Source of the DNA: CAWBOY01 sp963790585
Lineage (GTDB): Bacteria > Planctomycetota > Planctomycetia > Gemmatales > Gemmataceae
Assembly: GCA_963790585.1 (NCBI GenBank)
Contig: CAWBOY010000001.1
Coordinates: 868,001 to 932,000, forward strand
Length of the DNA stretch: 64,000 nt
Direction of reading: 5' to 3'
In this document: positions 19,201 through 27,347 of the stretch, in pieces
How the letters are laid out: the number at the start of each line of letters is the position of its first letter
Numbering within the stretch: position 1 is the first letter of the stretch
Position numbers and translations under genes: made by a program
The notes under the pieces: model-generated
Told to the model about the DNA's origin: nothing
The model's database searches: none
The model's input: the letters and a program-made list of their open reading frames with translations, nothing else

Positions 19201-21466
19201 TTACGGTGTTGCCAACGGTCACCGTTGTGGCGACAGGAGTTCCGGCATTGGCAGTGGTTGTCGCGGCGGTGTCGGTGCCGCCATTGATACTGACGATACT
19301 TAACAGACCAGATAGGGAGTTGGCTTCATTTCCCAAATTGACGACGTCGTTGCCGGCGCCCGCATTTATTTCGGTGGCAAAGCTGGATTGCGCTGTGGCC
19401 GCGCCTGTTTGACGGACGTTTATTGTATCCACCGTGGTCGCGCTGCTATTGCCGTTGATGACCACATGATCCGGTCCAGCCGCGCCGCCACTGAGGTTCA
19501 CAGGCGCGGGATTGGCAATCGCCGGTAATGTGTTAGGTCCGTCTTCGACAACGTCGGTATCAGTTGACGTATTGAGATTCAGAGTCTGAATGGAGTTGTA
19601 GGCTATGCCGGCCACGCCGCTGCGAACGAGCAGCGCGTTGCCAATCCCATAGGCCTGGTTGCCCGCATCTCCCTGGTCATCAATGTTTAGCGTGTTGCCA
19701 ACCAAAACAGTCGTCGCCACCTGCGTCCCCGCGGCAGCAGTAGCAGTCGTGGTTGCGTTGGCGCCGCCATTGACGCTGACTACACCCGCAAGTAGTGCCA
19801 GGGAGTTTGCGGACGACGTTGGATCCTTGCCAATATTGACGATGTCGTTTCCAGTTCCGGTGTTTATCTCCGTGGCGCTTGCGGCTGCAGTGGCGCGGAC
19901 ATTTACTGTATCTGACGTCGTTGCCTTGCTGTTCGCATTGACGACTACATGGGCAGCCGACGATGCGCCGCCCGCTGGATTAGATCCAGTACCGTTACCA
20001 GTCGGCAAAGTAGTAGTGCCGTCGCTTACCGTGTCGTTTCCTGTCGAAGTGTCCAGGACCAGGGTCTGAATGGAGGAATAGGCGATTCCGCCCACGCCCC
20101 CGGTCGAGACCAGATTTGCGCCGATACCATACGTGAAACTACCCGATTCCGAGGCATCGGAGACGGTAAGCGTGTCACCGACAACCTCCGACGTAGCCAC
20201 CTGCGTGCCGGAACAGGCGACGGAGGTTAAATTAAGGTGCGAACCACCTTGGATGCTGATTACGCCCCCGATATTGTCTAGGTTGTTTGCGGCACCGGTG
20301 ACCGTGAAAACGTCGTTGCCGGCGCCGCCATTGGCCTCGACCACGCTGCCAGACGCAGTAGCCTGGATTTTGACCGTATCGGACGTAGTCGATGTGCTGT
20401 TGCCATTGAGTATTAGGTGATCGACGCCTGTAGGCGCTGCGCTGACTGTGATGGGATCGTTGCCCGTACTGGAGTTGAGAACGAGGGTTTCGATAGTTGT
20501 GAAAGTGACGAGTGTATTGCCGTTAAGGGTTACTTTATTGCTTGCGATTCCGTAGGTGTTGTTAGCCGTACTTCCCTGATCGAGAATGTTCAGCGTATCG
20601 CCCACAGTGACGGAGGCCGCAACCTGTGTTCCGGCGGCGGCCGTGGACTTTGTGGCAAGATTGGCTTGACCATTAACCGTCAGGATGCCGGCAGTGATCG
20701 TGCTCAAAGAATTGGCGGCGCTGCCGATGTTGATGACATCGTTACCTGCGCCGCTATTGATAGTAGTATTGGCAGCCCCCGTTGATTGCACGTTGAATGT
20801 GTTACCGGCTGTACCGCCGTTGATGGTAATCGTATTCGTTTGCGTGTCAACGTAGGTGATGCTTGCAGGCGCCAAACCGCTCAGCGAAGCGACGCCCGAG
20901 GCAACACTTAGGGTTGCGGTCCGGCTCGTTGCATCGGCCGAATCGTCAATCACGATCTTATCAGACCCACCTAGATTAGACAGGTTCAACTCACCCTGTA
21001 TACCTTGGACGCTCCTAGCATTTCCCACGTTAACCGTCGGCGTACCCGGAGAGGATATCTGAACGTTGAGCGGGGTCGCTACCGGCGTACTGAGTACGTT
21101 GAGCAAACTGTTGGCAACCGAAAAATTGATTGAGAAGTTACCAGTCGGAACGTTTAAGACTGGCCCGGTTACGGAGTTCGTCCCACTTCCCGTCCAGCCC
21201 GCAGCTAATGCACCGGCCGTGAGAGTTATCGCCTCCGCAGTATCGGAGATCACGTAGTTAGTGCCGGCATTGCTGACGCTTAATGCGTCGGAAGTAACGG
21301 ACGAGCCCACAAAAGTTAACGCTCCCCCTGTAATATCTAGCGTTGAAAGCAACGTGCGGTCTTCTAGTCGTTCGAGGCGCGGCAACAACCAGCGGCGCCG
21401 CGCCTTATTCGGCTGCTGTTGTAAGGACGAGCGTGAGAGTTTACCTTTAGGAGAGAAAACAGACAT
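13215..21466 (-). CDS. Giant planctomycete surface protein (about 2,750 residues) with Ig-like and FG-GAP-like repeats, one frameshift
   Basis: The N-terminus has a basic stretch followed by 'PRLERLEDRTLLS', the planctomycete motif found at the start of very large exported proteins. Residues about 200-850 hold five repeats of roughly 160 residues built on 'GNDIVNIG...' and 'VNGN' turns. After a central region come He_PIG-type Ig-like domains ('ITSANTTSFTEGNSGKFTIT' type, each about 90 residues), and the last 350 residues contain 'GDLKGDG', 'ADLTGTGKDD' FG-GAP-like propeller blades. The gene is read as two frames split near 16,937; adding one base gives exactly 2,751 codons and continuous repeats. 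Likely an adhesin or cell-surface scaffold. ATG 21466 has ggag eight bases upstream. Confidence 0.8.
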
Positions 21467-21714
21467 TAAGAGACTCCACTAATGCGGCGAATCCATTGCG
21501 CGACCTAAGCCAGAAAGCAACGCCACCTGATACATAGCCGAAATGCAATATATAGCCGAAATGCAGTTTGGAAAGATTGGGAAAGATGAGAAGTTTGGGC
21601 AATCATTTCAAAGATTCAGAATGTGCGGATTGTGACGATTGCGGCACGCGTCTGCCGCATCGCGTTGTCGCGAAACGAGTCCAAGTTGGTAAGATCGGCT
21701 AACAGTCGCGAACC

Positions 21715-22485
21715 TCAATAAGGGAACTTCTCATCCATCGGCGTATTGGCGAGCTCTATCAAGAACGAGCCGAGCCGCTCCGTCATCGCGTCCATCAACT
21801 TGCGACCCTTCTCCGCGCTCGCTAATGTGGGATCGCCGACGCCCGTATTCGTCGTGGCCAAATGCCAAGGCCGGGTGATGCTAATCCAGCCGCGATTGAC
21901 AGCGTCGAGCTTCGTCGGGGTCACCGCTCCGACGTCGGCCAGCTTTGGGTATACCAGGTCGGAGAAATAGGCCAAGCCAAGACTCGTCTCCACCTCATCC
22001 GCATGTTCGCCGGGGCGCTCGAAGATCCCCTTGGTGAGGTCGGCTGCCATTCGGAACCAATCACACAGGCAAATGAACACACTGGTCTTATGATGGAGCT
22101 GGCGGATGAGAGGCTTCAATTCATTGGCGCCGTGGCCATTAAGCAGCAGGAGTTTCCGCACGCCTTGACATTCCAGTGATTCGACAAGATCGGTCAGGAT
22201 CGCCAGTAGTGTCGTGGGATTGACACTACATGCCAAACCTCCAGGCACCTTGAGATGATTGGTGTTGACGCCGAATGGGACCGTCGGCAGTAGGACGACG
22301 CGGGCGCCGGCGTCGTAGGCTTGCTGGCAGGCGCACCGGCCCAAAACCTCCACCTGGAATACATCCGTGCCATAGGGCATATGGAGATTATGCGGCTCGG
22401 TCGCTCCGAAGGGCAACACGGCGGCTTGCCAGGCCTGCTCGCGCACAAAGGCGTGGGTTTGCTCGGAGAGAACACTTTCGTTCAT
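21715..22485 (-). CDS. Creatininase-family amidohydrolase
   Basis: The 256-residue protein matches the creatininase fold: 'PFGATEPHNLHMPYGTD' (metal ligands Glu, His, Asp), 'NGHGANE' and the helix 'EHADEVETS' with the second metal site. Related enzymes hydrolyse cyclic or linear amides such as creatinine or the formamide of riboflavin-like intermediates; the substrate here is unknown. Its ATG overlaps the reconstructed stop of the RNase D gene as ATGA, so the two genes are probably translated from one message. The frame is intact. Confidence 0.85.
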   Translation of the reverse strand: MNESVLSEQTHAFVREQAWQAAVLPFGATEPHNLHMPYGTDVFQVEVLGRCACQQAYDAGARVVLLPTVPFGVNTNHLKVPGGLACSVNPTTLLAILTDLVESLECQGVRKLLLLNGHGANELKPLIRQLHHKTSVFICLCDWFRMAADLTKGIFERPGEHADEVETSLGLAYFSDLVYPKLADVGAVTPTKLDAVNRGWISITRPWHLATTNTGVGDPTLASAEKGRKLMDAMTERLGSFLIELANTPMDEKFPY

Positions 22486-23701
22486 GGCGCGTCACTCGGA
22501 GGAGAGGGTATAGCAACAGGCGAGGACTGATCCTTATATTCCAGGGGCGTTGACGATCGGAGATTCTGGATGCGCACCGATTGCTTGCCGTCCAGAATCG
22601 CCAGGAGGTCGGGCAGGATCTGTTCGGCGCCGCCAACCATGGGTCAGGCCCGATTCTTCTGGCAATGGTTCCCCGGCCATACGAGCGCGGATCAAGAGAC
22701 GTATATCCGTCGTGCTGGCCACAAGATTGGCGGCGAGCTGTTGGCGTGTGCAGAGATCTCCAAGGACGGCAGTCAAGATACTTGTCACGTATGCGGTCTG
22801 TGGTGGATCCTGGTCGCGGTCGGCTTGAGCGGGGCATTGGTCAAGAGGAAGAGATTTCGCTTCAGCCACCGTACGGACAATCGACTGCAGGTCGCGATGC
22901 GGTAGGCCGCGCACGACTTCCAGGTCGCGCTCCGTAGTTGGATTGCGCCTTGCGATCTCAACGATCAGATCATCGCGGATGATGCTGCGCCGGGCGATTC
23001 GTGCGTGCGGCGGCGTCTTCGCGCCAGATGAACAAGGCACGTACCACAGCCAGGCGGCGGCGATCAAGCGAGCCGATGCCGCGCAGTTTGCGCCAACGCT
23101 CGCCGATAGGATCTTCCGGGGCCGCGACATTGGCCAGCCAGGTGAATTCCTCGCGAGCCCACTCTAGGCGATTCAGCTTTTGCAGGCGCGAGTTAATTAT
23201 TTGATAGAGAGAAAGGAGATAGCGCACATCGTCATAGGCGTAGCCGATCTGGGCTGCTGTCAGCGGACGCCGGCGCCATTCCGTCAGCGTTTCGCCTTTG
23301 GCGACCTGAATATGCAAGAGCTGATTGATGAGTGCCCCATGACTGAGAGGATAGACCAGGCCGATCAGCCCGGCGGCAAGCTGGCAGTCGAACAGGTTTC
23401 CCGGAACCCGGCCGGTCGCCTGTCGGCAGAGCCTTGTTTCCTCCCGGCCGGCATGAACGACGACGACCCGGCCGGGATCGACTATGAGTTGCCAAAAGGC
23501 ATCGAGAGAGCCCACGGTCAACGGATCGATGAGGATCAAGCGGTCCGGCGTCGCCACCTGAATGAGGCACAGAATCGGATGGTAAGTGTCTTCGCCGACA
23601 AATTCGGTGTCGAAGCCTATCTGTTTGCAGGAGGCGAGATACTCGCAGCAGGCGGCCAACTCGTCGGCCTGGGTGACCATTTGTTCCGACAGACGCGACA
23701 T
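22482..23701 (-). CDS. rnd: Ribonuclease D, two frameshifts
   Basis: RNase D trims tRNA 3' ends. The DEDD exonuclease motifs are 'IGFDTEFVGEDTY' (Exo I), 'VVVHAGREETRLC' (Exo II, Asp replaced by Glu-containing segment) and 'GYAYDDVRYLLSLY' (Exo III). An HRDC-like helical region follows. The first frame breaks near 23,000; a second break near 22,635 is inferred because a third frame gives the family C-terminus ('LPDLLAILDGKQSVRIQN') and ends in TGA overlapping the creatininase ATG. With both shifts the protein is about 406 residues. The start ATG 23701 follows the family pattern; the open frame extends further upstream. Confidence 0.75.
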
Positions 23702-23908
23702 CGCGGACCTCGATCGGCTTAGGTGCGGGCTCCGCGATCCCAAAAAACAGTGAAGATGGGCCATTCGTGGCAGGAGTTTTACGACTCGCGCGGACTCTCT
23801 GCTTAAAATAGCAGGAAGCGTGGCGACGGGAACCCTTCGAGGTGGGAATGTTTAAGCCCTCTCTTCCCGAGAGAGAAGACGGACTCAAAGAGAACAAGGA
23901 ATGCGGCC

Positions 23909-24173
23909 ATGATCGAAGAAATGATCGGCGAACGCGTCGTGATCGACATGCGCAGCCAATACGTCTGCCTAGGCACGCTACTGCACGTCGACGATCATTA
24001 CCTGGAATTGAAAAACGTCGATCTTCACGACCTGCGCGACACCGATACGACGCGCGAGCTGTATGTCGTGGAATCGCGAGCCACGGGAATCAAACGCAAT
24101 CGCAAGCGGCTCTTGTTGGTGCGCAGGTGACATGGTGGCCGTGTCGCGCTTGGACGATGTGGTGGGCGAGTGA
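23909..24173 (+). CDS. Small Sm-like conserved protein, probable one-base frameshift near the end
   Basis: The frame gives 'MIEEMIGERVVIDMRSQYV' and 'LHVDDHYLELKNVDLHDL', a strand pattern like an Sm/LSm barrel (short strands around a turn, 'VDDHYLELKNVD' resembling Sm motif 1). The open frame stops at 24130 after 'LLLVRR'; removing one base there adds 'DMVAVSRLDDVVGE', which looks like a natural final strand, and gives 87 residues. The role is unknown; RNA binding is only suggested by the fold resemblance. It is convergent with the ATP-grasp gene, 7 bp apart. Confidence 0.55.
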
Positions 24174-24180
24174 GCGTATT

Positions 24181-25152
24181 TCACGCGCTCCAGCGCTCGA
24201 GCTGCGGAACTCGATACGGTCTGCGATAGTCTTTCATCGGCAGAATCCGTGGCCGATCGTCGAGCTGCTGATCGATCTCCTCGAGACGTGGAACGAGACC
24301 GCGACCGTTGGCGATCTGAATAGCGAGGCCGGGGCGGGCGTTCGCTTCCAAAAGCATCGGCCCCTGATCGACGTCCACGACGATGTCGATGCCGATGTAG
24401 CCCAGGCCCACCGCCTTGGCGACCTGACGCGACATTTCGAGAATTTCGTTCCAGTGGGGCACCTTCATACCGACGACGGGCAGACCGGTATCGGGATGTT
24501 TCTCAACGGCGCGATTGCTCTGCACCGCGTGATGGGTGATGCCGGTCTCTAGGTCGATGCCGGTGCCGATGCCTCCTTGATGGAGGTTGGCGCGGCCATT
24601 GGATTGCTTGGTCGGCAGACGCAGCATCGCCATCGCCGGCTCGTTGCGATAGACGATGACGCGCACATCGGGAATGCCCTTGTAACTGATCGACTCGAAC
24701 GTCGGATGCAGGCGAATTCGTTGCTGGATCATCACCGTATCGGTCTGGCCGCCTAGCGAATACATACCAGAGAGAATATCAGACATATGCTGCTTGAGCG
24801 CGTCGAGCGACAATTTCTCCCCGTTATGGCGTACATAGTGCTTCCCTTCTCGGCCCAAAACCACCAGCACGCCGCGACCGGCGGAGCCGCGATTCGGCTT
24901 CACGACGAAGTCGTCGTGCTTACCCAGCAACTCGGGCAGGCGGCGCAACGTGCCATAGCTGGCGACTTCCGCGTAAATGGCGGGCGTCGGTACTTTGATC
25001 TCTCGGCAGAGAGCGTGCATGCGCAGCTTGTCGTCGACGATCGGGTACTTGGCTCGTGGATTGTGATCGAGAATGCAGGTGGCATTGCGGCGATTCATTC
25101 CCAGGATGCCAAGCTCGCGCAGCCGGCGGGCCGCGGTGAAGATCCAGAACAT
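24181..25152 (-). CDS. RimK-related ATP-grasp ligase (alpha-L-glutamate ligase-like)
   Basis: ATP-grasp ligases join an amino acid or peptide through an acyl phosphate. The 323-residue protein shows 'DDKLRMHALCREIKVPTP', the ATP-binding 'VVKPNRGSAGRGVLVV', a central 'GGIGTGIDLETG' loop and the metal-binding end 'GIDIVVDVDQGPMLLEANAR' (Asp and Glu-x-Asn). It is the third gene of a minus-strand set with an inactive transglutaminase/7TM protein and a C25-type peptidase. In other bacteria this ligase subfamily is also found beside the transglutaminase/7TM protein, which supports a joint function. Its substrate is unknown. Confidence 0.85.
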   Translation of the reverse strand: MFWIFTAARRLRELGILGMNRRNATCILDHNPRAKYPIVDDKLRMHALCREIKVPTPAIYAEVASYGTLRRLPELLGKHDDFVVKPNRGSAGRGVLVVLGREGKHYVRHNGEKLSLDALKQHMSDILSGMYSLGGQTDTVMIQQRIRLHPTFESISYKGIPDVRVIVYRNEPAMAMLRLPTKQSNGRANLHQGGIGTGIDLETGITHHAVQSNRAVEKHPDTGLPVVGMKVPHWNEILEMSRQVAKAVGLGYIGIDIVVDVDQGPMLLEANARPGLAIQIANGRGLVPRLEEIDQQLDDRPRILPMKDYRRPYRVPQLERWSA

Positions 25153-25185
25153 CGGCGCAATCTCCTGACTTATTTTCTCGGAAAC

Positions 25186-25278
25186 GTTTAGCCGCGAGCC
25201 GGTAGGCGAGCGCTGTGGGATAGCGCTTTTTCAAATAGCGCTATCCCACAGCGCTCGCCTACCGGCTCGCGGCTAAAC
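25186..25278. repeat. Long palindrome, family A copy 1
   Basis: Two perfect 42-bp arms (25186-25227 and 25237-25278) enclose the 9-nt loop ttttcaaat. It begins 18 bp downstream of the transglutaminase/7TM stop. The second copy at 27251-27343 has the same loop but three consecutive changed base pairs (tGGGa/tCCCa here, tTTTa-type there), so pairing is kept. A 42-bp stem without a T-tract is too long for an ordinary terminator. Confidence 0.85.
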
Positions 25279-25295
25279 GAACATGTGATTCCGCG

Positions 25296-26897
25296 TTACG
25301 CATTCCCGGCTACGGCAGTCGTTTGCGCGGCCATGAAATCGCGGAAGCGGAACAGCTCGCTCAGGCGGAACCCGGTATAGCGTCCGATCAGGAGTTGTAA
25401 AGCCATCATCAGGCCAAGGATCTCGGGGTAATCGAAGAGTAACCCGGCGACTCTGGTGGCGCCCAGCGCCAGGGCAATCGTGCCCGAGATGAACATGGTG
25501 CAGAGCAAGGTCCGGAACGAGGCGGACGTGCTGTCTTCGGTTTCGAGGGTCCAAAACCGCTCGATCATGCCGGTGAGAATGATCATGGGAAAGAGCGAAA
25601 AATAGCGCGTGACGGAGATTCCTTGGGCGTGTGCTACCGTGATGGCGACGATCATCACGACGACGATGAGGCTTAGCATCAAAGCGATGCGCGGCACCTG
25701 TAGAAGATGGAATCGATCCAAAACGCGGCGCAGCACCCAGCCGATGAGGAGGATCGAACAGAACAGCGACATACCGGAGACGAGCGGCATTTCACGCAAG
25801 GCCAGGCCGACGAGGGCTGGTGCAAAGGTGCCAAAGCTATTCATGCCGATCAGATTGCGAAACACGCAGATGATGAGGGCGGCAACCGGCAAGAGCAGCA
25901 GAAACTCGATGAGCCGCTGTTCCGTCGGCGGGAGGTGATGCAGCGAAATCGCCAGGAAGAAGCCGCGCAACGGCGTCGGGTTCGCCTGCCCCAGGTCTGC
26001 CGGCGTGGCGCGTTCGACCAGGATGCCGTAATCAAGGTTTTTGACGCCGCGGCCTTTGACGATGGTCTGGTCGCCGAAAGTAAGAGTCAGATAAGTGGGC
26101 GGAACTTGGCCGTAGTGGTGGTAAGTCGGGCACATCGGCATCCAGCGGCCGATCCATGCCTCGGCCCAGTAGTGGGCGCGCTGATTTTGGCTCCGGCCGA
26201 CGACCACGCCCGAGACAAGCCGTGCCGGGATATTGCAATGCCGAAAGAGCGACACGAGCAAGCGAGCCTTGGCGCCGCTGTCGCCGCTCTCGTTCTTGAG
26301 ACATTCGCCCGCGCTCGTGTCGGGTCCGTCGAGGCTCGGCTCCATCTGAATCTGCCGGCTGACGAAATCGAACAGCGCTCGGGCTTGCTCGGACTTTTCG
26401 GTGACGCTCTCGGTAAGCTCCGTCGCTTTCGCCGCTAATTTCTCGGCTTCGTCGCCTTCCGCGCTTGGGTCGAGGTACTCACCCATTTTCGGCGCGGCTG
26501 TCAGTCCACGCTCCAGCCGGGCCATGGAGGAGCTGGGATGAATCACGTCGAGCGCGACGGTGTATTCGGCCCGAACTCTAAAAGTATCGCTGCCGGCGCC
26601 GCGCCGGGTCCATAAGACCTGCCGGCGATCGGGTTGTTTATCCGGGGCCGGATGGGCGTGCATCTGGTTACTGGTGAACTGCTCGCGCAAGACGTGCTGA
26701 TGCCCAAAATCGAGCGGCGCGGCGCAGAGAACTTTCGCGTCCGACGGCCCCGCGCCCTGGACGGTCATGATGACTTTCCACGTATTCGGCCCTGCCGGTA
26801 TTTCGCCGCCCACCACGGAGTAACGAGTCACCATCATCCCCAAGGATAAAAGAGCAATCACTCCGCCGGTCAGGAAACAGAGGTGGGTCCGAGACAT
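25296..26897 (-). CDS. Inactive transglutaminase domain fused to a seven-helix membrane domain
   Basis: The 533-residue protein has an N-terminal membrane anchor, a transglutaminase-like domain (about residues 130-310) and a C-terminal block of seven hydrophobic helices from about residue 330. In the transglutaminase domain the catalytic Cys position reads Ser ('SGDSGAKARLLVSLF'), while the His segment 'AHYWAEAWIG' remains, as in the 'inactive transglutaminase' family known to pair with an ATP-grasp ligase. It may bind a peptide outside the membrane and signal or deliver it. It lies between family A palindromes and between the peptidase and ligase genes. Confidence 0.85.
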   Translation of the reverse strand: MSRTHLCFLTGGVIALLSLGMMVTRYSVVGGEIPAGPNTWKVIMTVQGAGPSDAKVLCAAPLDFGHQHVLREQFTSNQMHAHPAPDKQPDRRQVLWTRRGAGSDTFRVRAEYTVALDVIHPSSSMARLERGLTAAPKMGEYLDPSAEGDEAEKLAAKATELTESVTEKSEQARALFDFVSRQIQMEPSLDGPDTSAGECLKNESGDSGAKARLLVSLFRHCNIPARLVSGVVVGRSQNQRAHYWAEAWIGRWMPMCPTYHHYGQVPPTYLTLTFGDQTIVKGRGVKNLDYGILVERATPADLGQANPTPLRGFFLAISLHHLPPTEQRLIEFLLLLPVAALIICVFRNLIGMNSFGTFAPALVGLALREMPLVSGMSLFCSILLIGWVLRRVLDRFHLLQVPRIALMLSLIVVVMIVAITVAHAQGISVTRYFSLFPMIILTGMIERFWTLETEDSTSASFRTLLCTMFISGTIALALGATRVAGLLFDYPEILGLMMALQLLIGRYTGFRLSELFRFRDFMAAQTTAVAGNA

Positions 26898-26938
26898 GGA
26901 GAATCTCCGTGCGTTGGGGCGATGAGAAAATCTTTGAT

Positions 26939-27251
26939 ATGGAACGGTCAGGAGACCGTTCCATAATCGGCGCCGTTTAGGCGCAATACCGTTCGTCTAA
27001 CCCGGCCCCTCGCTCTTCCTATAATTAGTGGACAACGGCAATCTTTTATTTGGCAAGGGTGCATCCTTGCCAAATAACCTGGCTTCCAAGGTTGGCGCGT
27101 AAATTCTTTATTCACATGTACTTATCTTAATAATCACCAAGACGATCAACATGGTTAAAACGACCACTCTTGCCAAAAGTGCTTTGGCATGGCAAGGCTG
27201 GTCCACCCAGGGATTGGGCAAAAGAAAACCCCTTAGACGAACGGTATTGCG
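26939..27251. repeat. Non-coding 270-bp segment bounded by an 18-bp inverted repeat, with two internal or adjacent hairpins
   Basis: The 18 bp cgcaataccgttcgtcta at 26982-26999 is repeated inverted at 27234-27251, enclosing 270 bp with no gene. Inside is a hairpin atttggcaagg/ccttgccaaat (27048-27075); just outside is atggaacggtc/gaccgttccat (26939-26964). The right repeat abuts family A palindrome copy 2. It could be a small non-autonomous transposable element or a structured 5' leader of the transglutaminase gene. Confidence 0.55.
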
Positions 27252-27343
27252 TTTAGCCGCGAGCCGGTAGGCGAGCGCTGTTTGATAGCGCTTTTTCAAA
27301 TAGGGCTATCAAACAGCGCTCGCCTACCGGCTCGCGGCGAAAC
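27251..27343. repeat. Long palindrome, family A copy 2
   Basis: Arms 27251-27292 and 27302-27343 around the same 9-nt loop as copy 1. Against copy 1, GGG/CCC in the stem became TTT/AAA with both sides changed. Only two mismatches occur in the stem. It starts 5 bp behind the stop of the C25-type peptidase gene. Confidence 0.85.
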
Positions 27344-27347
27344 AAAC

